This document shows, one piece after another, positions 1 to 7,485 of a DNA stretch of 14,102 nt. Source of the DNA: an uncultured Eubacteriales bacterium (GTDB lineage: Bacteria > Bacillota > Clostridia > Oscillospirales > Oscillospiraceae); NCBI GenBank assembly GCA_902492005.1, contig CABUJV010000047.1, positions 1 through 14,102 of the forward strand, written 5' to 3'. Each line of letters opens with the position of its first letter. Within the stretch, counting starts at the first letter, position 1. A model generated the notes under the pieces. The model made no database searches and had not been told where the DNA came from. It saw nothing but the letters and a program-made list of their open reading frames with translations. Position numbers and translations under genes: made by a program.

Positions 1-1
1 G

Positions 2-670
2 GCCAACGTTCCGCCCCAGGGCGGCCGGAAGCATCCCCACCAGGAGTTCATCCAGATCGACACCAAGAACATCCTGTTCATCTGCGGCGGCGCCTTTGAC
101 GGCATCGAGAAGATCATCGAGCAGCGCCTGGACAAGAAGGCCATCGGTTTCGGCGCCCAGGTGGAGAGCCGCAAGGACAGGGATGTGTCTGCCATCCTCA
201 AGCAGGTCCAGCCCCATGATCTGCTGAAGTTCGGCATCATCCCCGAGTTGGTGGGCCGCCTGCCCGTCATCACGGCGCTCCAGTCCCTGGGGAAGGAGCA
301 GCTGGTCCGCATCCTTACCGAGCCCAAAAACGCTCTGGTGAAGCAGTATCAGAAGCTGCTGGCTTACGACAACGTGGAGTTGGAGTTCCCGCCGGAGGCG
401 CTGGAGGCGGCAGCCGAGAAGGCCATCCAGCGCGGTATCGGGGCCCGCGGACTCCGGGCGGTATTGGAGGAAGTCATGACCCAGGTCATGTACGATGTGC
501 CCGACCAGCCTGACATTGAAAAAGTGGTCATCACGCCCGCCTGCGTCACCGAGCAGGTACGGCCGGAGCTGGTCCGGAACCCAGAACGCCCCCCCAGGCC
601 CCGTCTGGGCGGTGCCGCGCTCCGGGCAGAGCGGGGCGGCCTGCAGCCCCGAAACAGCAACGTGTCATAA
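2..670 (+). CDS. clpX: ClpX, ATP-binding subunit of ClpXP protease (3' part only)
   Basis: ClpX is the AAA+ unfoldase that feeds proteins to ClpP in the cytoplasm. The start lies before the window, and only the last 222 codons are visible. The reading frame is open from base 2. Visible motifs include the RKH pore loop (GRKHPHQEF, bases 23-49), the IGF tripeptide of the ClpP-docking loop (bases 143-151), the IPELVGRLPV segment carrying the arginine finger, the EPKNALVKQYQ helix, and the sensor-2 GARGLR motif. These match ClpX rather than HslU or other AAA+ proteins. The Walker A and B motifs and the N-terminal zinc domain lie outside the window. After the usual C-terminal end there is an Arg/Pro-rich tail of about 30 residues (RNPERPPRPRLGG...) ending at TAA 668-670. 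A hairpin terminator follows, and lon comes next, as in the clpX-lon-ysxC order of Bacillus subtilis but without lonB. The identification is very secure. Confidence 0.97.
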   Translation, partial: ANVPPQGGRKHPHQEFIQIDTKNILFICGGAFDGIEKIIEQRLDKKAIGFGAQVESRKDRDVSAILKQVQPHDLLKFGIIPELVGRLPVITALQSLGKEQLVRILTEPKNALVKQYQKLLAYDNVELEFPPEALEAAAEKAIQRGIGARGLRAVLEEVMTQVMYDVPDQPDIEKVVITPACVTEQVRPELVRNPERPPRPRLGGAALRAERGGLQPRNSNVS

Positions 671-677
671 CAGCGCA

Positions 678-721
678 AGGAGGGCGGGGCGGAGCTCCGT
701 CCTCCTCGTTCTATTTGCTTT
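678..721 (+). terminator. Hairpin terminator or attenuator between clpX and lon
   Basis: Bases 678-689 pair with 695-706 in an unbroken 12-bp stem (AGGAGGGCGGGG with CTCCGTCCTCCT, including two G-T pairs) around a 5-base loop. The run after it (CGTTCTATTTGCTTT) is T-rich but interrupted, so termination may be partial. I see no convincing sigma-A promoter between this hairpin and lon. Partial read-through from clpX into lon is therefore plausible. Confidence 0.6.
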
Positions 722-746
722 GCAACCTGAAAGGAAGTGATTTTCC

Positions 747-3155
747 ATGAAGGCTGATCCCGATATCAGCACCATGCCGGTACTGGCCCTCCGAGGGCTT
801 ACCATTTTTCCCAATATGCTGCTCCACTTCGACGTGGGCCGGGATGCGTCGATCAAGGCCCTGGACGAGGCCATGGCCTCCGGGTCTCCGGTGTTTCTGG
901 TTGCGCAGAAGGATCTGGCGGTGGAGGAGCCCCGGCAGGAGGATCTGTTCTCCGTGGGCACCATCTCCAATGTCAAGCAGATCCTGCGCCTGCCGGGAGA
1001 CAATGTGCGGGTTATGGTAGAGGGGGAGGAGCGGGGTAAGCTGCTGGGCCTGATGCAGACCGCACCCTTCCTGGAGGGTCAGGTAGAGACGCTGCCCATT
1101 CCGGAGTCGGTCCGCAATACCCCCAGGACCGAGGCCCTGATCCGCAGCACCTATGAGCTCTTCGAGACCTATACCGAGCTCTCGCCACGGATGACCAGCG
1201 ATGTGCTCATCCACGTGCTGGCCAGCGAGGATCCGGGCTATATTGCCGACTATATCGCCCAAAACATCGCCATGCGGGCGGGGGATAAGCAGGCTATCTT
1301 GGAGGAGCTGCGTCCCTTGCGCCGTCTGGAGCGGCTGTGCCATGCCCTAAAGCGGGAGGTGGAGATCCTCCAGTTGGAGCAGGATATGCAGTCCAAGGTC
1401 CGGGACCAGCTTACCCGCAACCAGCGGGACTACGTCCTCCGGGAGCAGCTCAAGGCCATCCAGAGCGAACTGGGCGAGGGTGACAGCGGCGACAGCGAGC
1501 TGGGAGAGTACCGCCAGAAGATCAAAAAGGCACGGCTTCCCCAGGAGGTTTCGGAAAAGCTCAACAAAGAGGTGGACCGTCTGGCCAAGCAGCCCTTCGG
1601 ATCTGCTGAGGCCACGGTCATCCGCAACTATCTGGACATCTGTTTGGAGCTGCCCTGGAACAAAAAGACGCGGGAACGTGTCAACGTGGAGGCCGCCCGC
1701 AGAGTGCTGGACGCCGACCACTACGGCCTGACTAAGGTCAAGGAGCGCATTTTGGAATTTCTGGCCGTCAAGCAGCTGGCGCCTGACCTGAAGGGGCAAA
1801 TCATCTGCCTAGTGGGCCCTCCCGGCGTGGGCAAGACCTCCATCGCCATGAGCGTGGCCCGGGCGCTGAACCGGAAGCTGGCACGGATCTCGCTGGGCGG
1901 CGTTCACGATGAAGCCGAAATTCGCGGCCACCGGAAGACCTATGTGGGCGCCATGCCCGGTCGGATCATTGCCGCCATCCGCCAGGCGGAAAGCAGTAAC
2001 CCTTTACTGTTGCTGGACGAGATCGACAAGCTGGCCTCCGATATCCACGGCGACCCGGCGTCGGCCCTGCTGGAGGTGCTGGATGCGGAACAGAACAGCA
2101 CCTTCCGGGACCACTTTTTGGAGCTGCCCTATGACCTGTCCGACGTGCTCTTCATCACCACGGCCAACACCACGGAGACCATTCCGCGGCCGCTGCTGGA
2201 TCGGATGGAGGTCATTGAACTGACCAGCTATACCGACGAGGAGAAGCTGCAGATTGCCAAGCATCATCTGCTTCCCAAGGAGAGGAAGCGGCATGGCCTT
2301 AGAAAGACGCAGCTCAAGCTGACGGACGACGCCATCCGGGAAGTCATCACCGGCTATACCCGCGAGTCCGGCGTCCGTGTGCTGGAGCGTGAACTGGCCG
2401 CCCTAAGCCGGAAGGCCGCTATGCACATTGTATCCGATCCTGTAAAGCAGGTCTCCATCACGGGAGATGATCTGGAGCGGTACCTTGGCGTGAGAAAATA
2501 CCACCCGGAAAAGCTGGACAGCGGCGAGCAGGTGGGCGTTGTCAACGGCTTGGCCTGGACCTCGGTGGGCGGCGAGCTGCTCCAGGTGGAGGTCAATGTG
2601 GTTCCGGGCTCCGGAAAGGTGGAGCTCACCGGGAATCTGGGCGACGTGATGAAGGAGTCCGCCCACGCGGCGCTCTCCTATATCCGCAGCCGGTCCCAGC
2701 AGCTGGGGATTGCGTCCGACTTTTATAAGACCAGGGACCTGCATGTCCATTTTCCGGAGGGCGCGGTCCCCAAGGACGGGCCTTCCGCGGGCATCACCAT
2801 CGCGGTGGCGATGGTGTCGGCCCTGACGGGGGCCACCGTGAAGCGGGGGATCGCCATGACCGGGGAGATCACTCTGCGGGGCCGGGTGCTGCCCATCGGC
2901 GGCTTGCGGGAAAAGACCATGGCCGCGCTGCGCAACGGGATGCGGACCGTGCTCCTGCCCGCAGAGAATGTGCCCGACCTGGCGGAAATCGACCAGACTG
3001 TGCGCAGCGCCCTCCACTTTATCCCCGTGGAGCATGTGGACGAGGTGCTGGCAGCCGCGCTGAATTTCGACGAGTCCCAAGTCCAGCCGGACCTGTCCGG
3101 TTTTGCCGGCCAGGAGGCGAGACGGGCGCAGGCCAGTCTCAATCTGAAACAGTGA
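747..3155 (+). CDS. lon: Lon, ATP-dependent serine protease (LonA type)
   Basis: Lon is a homohexameric cytoplasmic protease that unfolds and degrades damaged and regulatory proteins. The 802-residue product has the full LonA layout and a normal length. The N-terminal substrate domain begins MPVLALRGLTIFPNM. A coiled-coil region covers roughly residues 190-260. The AAA+ module has Walker A GPPGVGKT at 357-364 and Walker B LLLLDEID at 420-427. The pore-loop Tyr-Val is at 399-400. The protease domain has catalytic Ser680 in PKDGPSAG and Lys723 in GGLREKT, spaced 43 residues apart as in the E. coli S679/K722 dyad. The ATG at 747 has an AAGGAAG ribosome site at 731-737. One oddity is His387 in GGVHDEAEIRGH, where most Lon proteins I recall have Arg. 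The engB gene begins 13 bases downstream, so the two are probably co-transcribed. Confidence 0.98.
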   Translation: MKADPDISTMPVLALRGLTIFPNMLLHFDVGRDASIKALDEAMASGSPVFLVAQKDLAVEEPRQEDLFSVGTISNVKQILRLPGDNVRVMVEGEERGKLLGLMQTAPFLEGQVETLPIPESVRNTPRTEALIRSTYELFETYTELSPRMTSDVLIHVLASEDPGYIADYIAQNIAMRAGDKQAILEELRPLRRLERLCHALKREVEILQLEQDMQSKVRDQLTRNQRDYVLREQLKAIQSELGEGDSGDSELGEYRQKIKKARLPQEVSEKLNKEVDRLAKQPFGSAEATVIRNYLDICLELPWNKKTRERVNVEAARRVLDADHYGLTKVKERILEFLAVKQLAPDLKGQIICLVGPPGVGKTSIAMSVARALNRKLARISLGGVHDEAEIRGHRKTYVGAMPGRIIAAIRQAESSNPLLLLDEIDKLASDIHGDPASALLEVLDAEQNSTFRDHFLELPYDLSDVLFITTANTTETIPRPLLDRMEVIELTSYTDEEKLQIAKHHLLPKERKRHGLRKTQLKLTDDAIREVITGYTRESGVRVLERELAALSRKAAMHIVSDPVKQVSITGDDLERYLGVRKYHPEKLDSGEQVGVVNGLAWTSVGGELLQVEVNVVPGSGKVELTGNLGDVMKESAHAALSYIRSRSQQLGIASDFYKTRDLHVHFPEGAVPKDGPSAGITIAVAMVSALTGATVKRGIAMTGEITLRGRVLPIGGLREKTMAALRNGMRTVLLPAENVPDLAEIDQTVRSALHFIPVEHVDEVLAAALNFDESQVQPDLSGFAGQEARRAQASLNLKQ

Positions 3156-3168
3156 CGGGAGAACCGAT

Positions 3169-3768
3169 ATGATCAATCTCCAAAAGGCGGAGTTCCTGCG
3201 TTCAGCGGCCAAGCGGGAGGACTTTCCCAGGGACGGTCTGCCGCAGGTGGTCTTTTCCGGGCGGTCCAACGTGGGCAAGTCCTCGGTCATCAACCGCCTG
3301 CTCAACCGCAAAAATTTTGCCCGAGTGGGCAATTCTCCGGGAAAGACCACCCACATCAACTATTTCAAGATTGACGGCAGGCTCTACCTAGTGGATCTGC
3401 CCGGCTATGGCTATGCCAAGGTGTCCAAGGCGGAAAAGGAGCGGTGGGGCCGCCTGATTCAATCCTGGTTCGACGACCCTTCTCTGATGACCTTGGGGAT
3501 CATGATCGTGGACGCGCGGCATAAACCCACGGCGGACGACTGCACGATGGGGACCTGGTTCAAACAGACGGGCAGGCCCTATGCGGTGGTGGCCAACAAG
3601 CTGGATAAGCTGAAGAAAAGCGAGATCGAGCCCAATCTCCAGCGAATCCGGGAGACTTTGGCGTTGGAAGAGTCTGTAAAGGTAATTCCCTTTTCAGCCG
3701 AAAAGGGAGAAGGGCGGCAGGCGCTGCTGGCCCTGGTATCGGAACAAGTGGGGGAGAGTGTGCAATGA
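3169..3768 (+). CDS. engB: EngB/YsxC, ribosome biogenesis GTPase
   Basis: EngB (YsxC/YihA) is a small essential GTPase needed for late assembly of the 50S ribosomal subunit. The 199-residue length is typical. All GTP-binding motifs are present: G1 GRSNVGKSS (31-39), the G2 region around SPGKTTHINYF (56-66), G3 DLPGYG (76-81), G4 NKLDK (143-147) and G5 SAEKG (176-180). The ATG at 3169 has GGGAG at 3157-3161. The gene lies 13 bases after lon, the same pairing as lonA-ysxC in Bacillus. Its stop overlaps the start of the next gene (ATGA, 3765-3768), so the two are likely translationally coupled. Confidence 0.97.
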   Translation: MINLQKAEFLRSAAKREDFPRDGLPQVVFSGRSNVGKSSVINRLLNRKNFARVGNSPGKTTHINYFKIDGRLYLVDLPGYGYAKVSKAEKERWGRLIQSWFDDPSLMTLGIMIVDARHKPTADDCTMGTWFKQTGRPYAVVANKLDKLKKSEIEPNLQRIRETLALEESVKVIPFSAEKGEGRQALLALVSEQVGESVQ

Positions 3769-4520
3769 AATATGTGCGGGCCAACCGGCTGGGCCGGGTG
3801 CGCTGGGGCGTTCTGGACGGCGACGTGGTACGGACGCTGAAGTGGCCGCCCTATGACGGCGCGGAGTACTATGATGGGAAGGCATGGAAGGTGGCCGACT
3901 GCCAGCTTCTGGCCCCCTGCGACCCCGGCAAGATCGTCTGCGTAGGCAAGAACTACTACGATCATGCCGTGGAGATGGGAGAGGGAGTCCCGGACCGGCC
4001 CATCCTCTTCATGAAGACCCATAACTGCGTCAATGATCCGGAAGGGGCGATCCACGCCCCGGATTTTGTGCAGCGGCTGGATTATGAGGGAGAATTGGCC
4101 TTCGTGGTCAAAAAGACCGCATCCAAGGTGAAGGCCGCTGAGGCGTGGGAGTACATACTCGGCTTCACCATTCTCAACGACGTGACCGCCCGGGACATTC
4201 AGAAAGGGGACGGCCAGTGGACCCGCGGCAAGTGCATGGACGGCTTTGCGCCCGCCGGGCCCGTGCTCACCGACGAGGTAGACCCCACCGATCTGAAACT
4301 GGAGACTCGGCTCAACGGAAAGACGGTCCAGTCCTCCCGCACCTCCCTGTTCATGACGAAAATTCCCGAGCTCATGGAATTCATCACCGCCGGAATCACG
4401 CTGGAGCCCGGCGATGTGGTCTCCACCGGCACGCCGGCGGGGATCGGCTCCATGCAGCCCGGCGACACGGTAGAGGTGGAGATCGAGGGGATCGGAGTCC
4501 TGCGCAACCATATCGTGTAA
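3765..4520 (+). CDS. Fumarylacetoacetate hydrolase (FAH) family enzyme
   Basis: The 251-residue protein belongs to the FAH/FAHD1-like superfamily, whose members are Mg- or Mn-dependent C-C hydrolases, decarboxylases or tautomerases acting on 2-oxo acids such as acylpyruvates or oxaloacetate. A short N-terminal segment (about 1-50) precedes the catalytic fold, which starts at KIVCVGKNYYDHAVE. The His-Ala-x-Glu there matches the catalytic lid pair of the family. The expected metal ligands are Glu108 and Glu110 (DYEGELAFV) and Asp139 (ILNDVTARD). The late motif GDVVSTGTPAGIG is also present. The ATG at 3765 overlaps the engB stop and has GGAG at 3753-3756. It is the last gene before a strong terminator. 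Family membership is secure. The substrate cannot be told from sequence, because neighbouring genes do not form a catabolic pathway. Acylpyruvate hydrolase or oxaloacetate tautomerase activity are the best guesses. Confidence 0.93.
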   Translation: MKYVRANRLGRVRWGVLDGDVVRTLKWPPYDGAEYYDGKAWKVADCQLLAPCDPGKIVCVGKNYYDHAVEMGEGVPDRPILFMKTHNCVNDPEGAIHAPDFVQRLDYEGELAFVVKKTASKVKAAEAWEYILGFTILNDVTARDIQKGDGQWTRGKCMDGFAPAGPVLTDEVDPTDLKLETRLNGKTVQSSRTSLFMTKIPELMEFITAGITLEPGDVVSTGTPAGIGSMQPGDTVEVEIEGIGVLRNHIV

Positions 4521-4527
4521 AACCGCG

Positions 4528-4565
4528 AGGTGAAGGCGCTGCGGGCGTCTTCACCTTGTGTTTTT
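4528..4565 (+). terminator. Rho-independent terminator after the FAH gene
   Basis: Bases 4528-4539 pair with 4545-4556 (AGGTGAAGGCGC with GCGTCTTCACCT, one G-T pair) around a 5-base loop. The sequence TTGTGTTTTT follows directly. It is the most canonical terminator in the window and ends the clpX/lon block eight bases after the FAH stop codon. Confidence 0.85.
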
Positions 4566-4584
4566 CGGGAACATTTGGTATACT
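4556..4584 (+). promoter_or_regulatory. Sigma-A-type promoter for the phosphatase-scp-ytfJ-rluB unit
   Basis: The -10 element TATACT (4579-4584) is preceded by TGG, giving a partial extended -10 character. Exactly 17 bases upstream is TTGTGT (4556-4561), which keeps the TTG of the -35 consensus. The -35 element lies inside the T-tract of the preceding terminator. Transcription would begin near 4591, which leaves a leader of about 32 bases before the ATG at 4623 and argues against the upstream ATG at 4596. Confidence 0.65.
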
Positions 4585-4622
4585 AAGCTGTCTGAATGAA
4601 TCAGCAATGGGAGGCAGAGGCT

Positions 4623-5312
4623 ATGCTGCGGCGCATTCCCCTGGGAAAGATGAACAACCTGAGAGATCTGGGGGGCTACCCCGCCGGCGGAGGCGTTACC
4701 GCCTGGGAGCGTTTTTTGCGGGGAGATAACCCTGCCGGCCTGTCCGAACAGGACATCCAGTGGCTTCGGGAGCGGGACATTACCACCATCGTTGACCTGC
4801 GCAGCAGGGAGGAACTGACGCGTCAGCCGGACCAGCTCCGCGGCCAGCCCGGGTTTGCGTACCACCACTGTCCTCTGGTGGGAATCGAGAAGCTGCCGAA
4901 TCTGGAAGCCGACATCGGAAGGGCCTATTTTGAGGCCATGGACCGGCTGACTTGCGTGGGGCAGGCCATGCGTATTCTGGCGGCTGCGCCTGGCGGTGTG
5001 CTGTTCCACTGCACGGCGGGCAAGGACCGCACCGGCATTTTGGCCATGCTGCTGCTCTCGCTGGCGGGCGTGGCTCGGGAGGATATCCTGGCCGACTATC
5101 AGATCTCCGAGACCTATCTGGCGGAGATCATCAAGCTCATCCAGCTCCGGGTCCCCAACCTGGCGGCCTTCGCCGGCCAGTCCAGGAGGGAGTATCTGGA
5201 GGAATGCATGGACCTGCTGCTGGACAAGTACGGCTCCGTGCCGGACTACCTCCGGGCGGCCGGGCTGACCGATGGAGAGCTGGAGGCCCTGCGGCACAAG
5301 CTGCTGGCCTGA
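4623..5312 (+). CDS. Tyrosine/serine protein phosphatase (Y_phosphatase3 / MptpB-like)
   Basis: The predicted protein is a cytoplasmic cysteine-dependent phosphatase of 229 residues. The signature loop HCTAGKDRTG has nucleophile Cys130 and phosphate-binding Arg136. The HCxxGKDR form, with Lys and Asp in the loop, is typical of the bacterial MptpB/PF13350 group, whose members can act on phosphotyrosine, phosphoserine/threonine or phosphoinositides. The N-terminal NLRDLGGYP and the central VDLRSREEL are also family hallmarks. I chose ATG 4623 because GGGAGG (4609-4614) lies 8 bases upstream. The longer in-frame ATG at 4596 has no ribosome site and nearly coincides with the predicted transcript start. 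The gene opens the operon that runs into the M50 protease and scpAB. The physiological substrate is unknown. Confidence 0.9.
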   Translation: MLRRIPLGKMNNLRDLGGYPAGGGVTAWERFLRGDNPAGLSEQDIQWLRERDITTIVDLRSREELTRQPDQLRGQPGFAYHHCPLVGIEKLPNLEADIGRAYFEAMDRLTCVGQAMRILAAAPGGVLFHCTAGKDRTGILAMLLLSLAGVAREDILADYQISETYLAEIIKLIQLRVPNLAAFAGQSRREYLEECMDLLLDKYGSVPDYLRAAGLTDGELEALRHKLLA

Positions 5313-5315
5313 GCA

Positions 5316-6020
5316 ATGAAAGGGGAAGCTCCCTTGTATTCCTTTTCCAATTTTACACACAATATGGACTGGAACGGACTGACCGAGCTGCTGATGCAGG
5401 TGGCGGCGGTCCTGCTTTGCCTCACCGTCCACGAGACCTGTCACGGCCTGGCCGCTTATGCGCTGGGGGACCCCACGGCCAAGCGGATGCACCGGCTGTC
5501 TCTCAATCCGCTGCGGCACATCGACCCCTTTGGCGCCCTCATGATGCTGGTGGCGGGCTTTGGATGGGCCAAACCGGTGCCGGTGGATATGCGCTATTTC
5601 AAGCATCCCAAAAGCGGAATGGCTCTGACCGCTCTGGCGGGACCGGCGTCCAATTTTGTGCTGGCCTACGCCGCCATGCTGCTGTACGCCCTGTTATACG
5701 GACTGCTCTACACAGCAGCGGCATCCGGCGCCGTGGCGGAGGGCCTTTTGTACTTCTGCTGGCTGCTGGCCTCTCTGAGTGTGGGCCTGGGGGTATTCAA
5801 TCTGATCCCGTTTCCGCCCTTGGACGGCTCCAAGGTGCTGGAGGGAATCCTGCCCGACCGCATCTACTACCGGATCCTGCGCTTCGAGCGCATTGGGATC
5901 GTCGTACTGATGGCGGTGCTTTGGACGGGGGTGCTGGACGGCCCCCTGTACGCGGTGCGCCGCTGGATCATGGAGCTGCTCCTCCACGGCTCGGAGTGGG
6001 TGTTCCGGCTGTTTGTCTGA
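5316..6020 (+). CDS. Site-2 protease family membrane metalloprotease (M50)
   Basis: This is an integral membrane zinc metalloprotease of the M50 site-2 protease family (short YwhC/Rip-like type, 234 residues), which cuts substrates inside the membrane. The zinc motif HETCH (His39-Glu40-His43) lies in the first membrane helix. The third-ligand motif NLIPFPPLDG has Asn162 and Asp170. Hydrophobic segments lie roughly at 20-48, 70-85, 100-130, 140-165 and 185-215. No PDZ domain is present. The start is uncertain. ATG 5316 is 3 bases after the phosphatase stop but lacks a ribosome site. In-frame TTG 5334 has AAGGGG at 5320-5325, the same arrangement as the TTG start at 11472. Its place directly before scpA is common in clostridial genomes. 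The substrate is unknown. A role in sporulation signalling like SpoIVFB is only a guess. Confidence 0.92.
   Translation: MKGEAPLYSFSNFTHNMDWNGLTELLMQVAAVLLCLTVHETCHGLAAYALGDPTAKRMHRLSLNPLRHIDPFGALMMLVAGFGWAKPVPVDMRYFKHPKSGMALTALAGPASNFVLAYAAMLLYALLYGLLYTAAASGAVAEGLLYFCWLLASLSVGLGVFNLIPFPPLDGSKVLEGILPDRIYYRILRFERIGIVVLMAVLWTGVLDGPLYAVRRWIMELLLHGSEWVFRLFV
5320..5335 (+). repeat. Small hairpin over the alternative start of the M50 gene
   Basis: AAGGGG (5320-5325) can pair with TCCCTT (5330-5335) around the 4-base loop AAGC, with one G-T pair. The stem contains both the only Shine-Dalgarno-like sequence and the first two bases of the alternative TTG start. It could lower initiation there. It may also be chance, given the short stem. 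Confidence 0.35.
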
Positions 6021-6040
6021 GTTTGAAAGGGGGTGGCGGC

Positions 6041-6841
6041 GTGGAGGCTCCCATCTATCATCTGGAGGGCGTGGTCAAGGCACGTGCGGAAGAGGAACTG
6101 GGGGATTTTACCGGCCCCCTGGACCTGATTCTCCACCTGCTCTCCAAAAACAGGATGGAAATCAAGGACATTCAGATCGCGCTCATTCTGGACCAGTACA
6201 TGGCCTGGATGAGCCAGCGCAAGCGCCTGGATCTGGAAGTGGCCAGCGACTTTGTGTCCATGGCCGCCCAGCTTGTCTTTATCAAATCCCGAATGCTGCT
6301 GTCCGTCCACGATGAGGAGGCCCTCAGCGAGATGGAGCAGCTCATCGCTTCTCTGGAGGCGCACCAGCGCCATGAGAACTATCTGAAAGTCAAGGCAGTG
6401 ACGCGGGAGCTGTCCGACCGCTACGCCATCGGTCGGGATTACATCACCAAGGTACCGGAGCACCTGCCGGTCAGCCGGACCTACCGCTATGTCCACAGCC
6501 GGGAGGACCTGCGGCGGGCCATGGCGGCGGTGCTGGAGCGTTCGGACAACAAGCTGCCGCCGCCCATGAGCGCTTTCGAGGGCATCGTGGGCCGGGAGCC
6601 CTATCCGGTCTCCGACAAGGCGGCGGAGCTGATCCAGCGGCTGGTCCACGTTGGCGTCACCCGGTTCCAGGCCCTGTTCCGGGGCAGCCGCAGCCGGTCG
6701 GAGGTGGTGGCCACCTTCATCGCCGTGCTGGAGCTCTGCAAGGCCAAGCGCATCCGGCTGGCGGGCACGGACGCCGACTGCACCGTCACCTGCACCGGGG
6801 AGGGAGACGCCGCCCTGGAGCTCTCCACCGACGCCTACTGA
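6041..6841 (+). CDS. scpA: ScpA, segregation and condensation protein A (kleisin)
   Basis: ScpA is the kleisin that, with ScpB, bridges the SMC heads in the bacterial condensin complex acting in chromosome segregation. The family hallmark LGDFTGPLDLILHLLSKNRMEIKDI lies near the N-terminus (residues about 14-40, counted from the chosen start). The C-terminal winged-helix region, which binds the SMC head, ends near SRSEVVATFIAVLELCKAKRI. I chose GTG 6041 because AAAGGGGGTGG (6026-6036) precedes it and the resulting start (M)EAPIYHLEGVV fits ScpA proteins. The frame is open far upstream, to before 4952, but that part runs through the neighbouring genes in another frame and is not real. The product is 266 residues, a usual length. 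It starts 20 bases after the M50 stop and 16 bases separate it from scpB. Confidence 0.96.
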   Translation: MEAPIYHLEGVVKARAEEELGDFTGPLDLILHLLSKNRMEIKDIQIALILDQYMAWMSQRKRLDLEVASDFVSMAAQLVFIKSRMLLSVHDEEALSEMEQLIASLEAHQRHENYLKVKAVTRELSDRYAIGRDYITKVPEHLPVSRTYRYVHSREDLRRAMAAVLERSDNKLPPPMSAFEGIVGREPYPVSDKAAELIQRLVHVGVTRFQALFRGSRSRSEVVATFIAVLELCKAKRIRLAGTDADCTVTCTGEGDAALELSTDAY

Positions 6842-6857
6842 CAGGGGTGGTACTGCA

Positions 6858-7481
6858 ATGGAATTGAAGGAAATCGAATCTGCCATGGAGGGCATTCTCT
6901 TCGCCGCCGGCGAGCCGGTCGGCGTGGAGCGCCTCTGCCTGACGCTGGGCATCGACCGGGCCGCGGCGGACGCGGTGGCCCAGCGGCTGATGGACTACTA
7001 CAGCTACGAGAGGCGGGGCATCCGTCTGGTGCGGCTGGACGCCAGCTATCAGCTCTGTTCGGCTCCGGAGTATGCCGACTATATCCGCAGGGCCTTTGAA
7101 AGCCGCAAGCCCGCCAAGCTGTCCCAGTCCGCTCTGGAGGTGCTGGCCATCATCGCCTATTACCAGCCCGCGACCCGGGCCTATGTGGATCAGGTGCGGG
7201 GCGTGGACAGCTCCTATACCGTGGGACTGCTGCTGGACCGGGAGCTCATTGAGGAGTGCGGCCGTCTAGCCGTCCCCGGGCGGCCCATCCTGTACCGCAC
7301 CACGCCCACCTTTCTGCGTTCCTTCGGGCTGTCCAGCCTAGAGGAGCTGCCCGAGCTGCCCAACGCCAGCCCCGAGGACGGGCAGCTCACCCTGGAGATG
7401 CAGACCGCCCTGGAGCAGCTCAAAAGTCAGCAGGAGAGGGCGGAATCCTCTCCCACCGGCGGGGAAGAGGCGGGAGCGTGA
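6858..7481 (+). CDS. scpB: ScpB, segregation and condensation protein B
   Basis: ScpB is the dimeric winged-helix (kite) protein that binds the middle of ScpA in the SMC-ScpAB condensin. The 207-residue product shows IESAMEGILFAAGEPV at the start. The second winged-helix core is SQSALEVLAIIAYYQPATRAYVDQVRGVDS (about residues 87-116), the most diagnostic part of the family. After it comes GRPILYRTTPTFLRSFGL. The last 40 or so residues are a Glu/Gln-rich disordered tail. ATG 6858 is preceded by GGGGTGG (6844-6850) at 7 bases. The frame extends further upstream into scpA sequence, but that part is not real. Its pairing with scpA is as in nearly all Firmicutes. Confidence 0.96.
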   Translation: MELKEIESAMEGILFAAGEPVGVERLCLTLGIDRAAADAVAQRLMDYYSYERRGIRLVRLDASYQLCSAPEYADYIRRAFESRKPAKLSQSALEVLAIIAYYQPATRAYVDQVRGVDSSYTVGLLLDRELIEECGRLAVPGRPILYRTTPTFLRSFGLSSLEELPELPNASPEDGQLTLEMQTALEQLKSQQERAESSPTGGEEAGA

Positions 7482-7485
7482 GGTC

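Noticed and set aside
715..743. A promoter for lon (TTGCTT then TGATTT at 17 bases)
   Set aside because: The -10 match is poor and overlaps the lon ribosome binding site. No CtsR or CIRCE-like repeats are visible.
4596..4622. An upstream start of the phosphatase at ATG 4596
   Set aside because: It lacks a ribosome site and lies about 5 bases from the predicted transcription start. ATG 4623 has GGGAGG at ideal spacing.
4952..6040. A frame open from 4952 into scpA that would give a 629-residue protein
   Set aside because: This part overlaps the phosphatase and M50 genes in another frame, is rich in Gly/Arg/Pro as expected from a shifted high-GC frame, and scpA has its own GTG with a good ribosome site at 6041.
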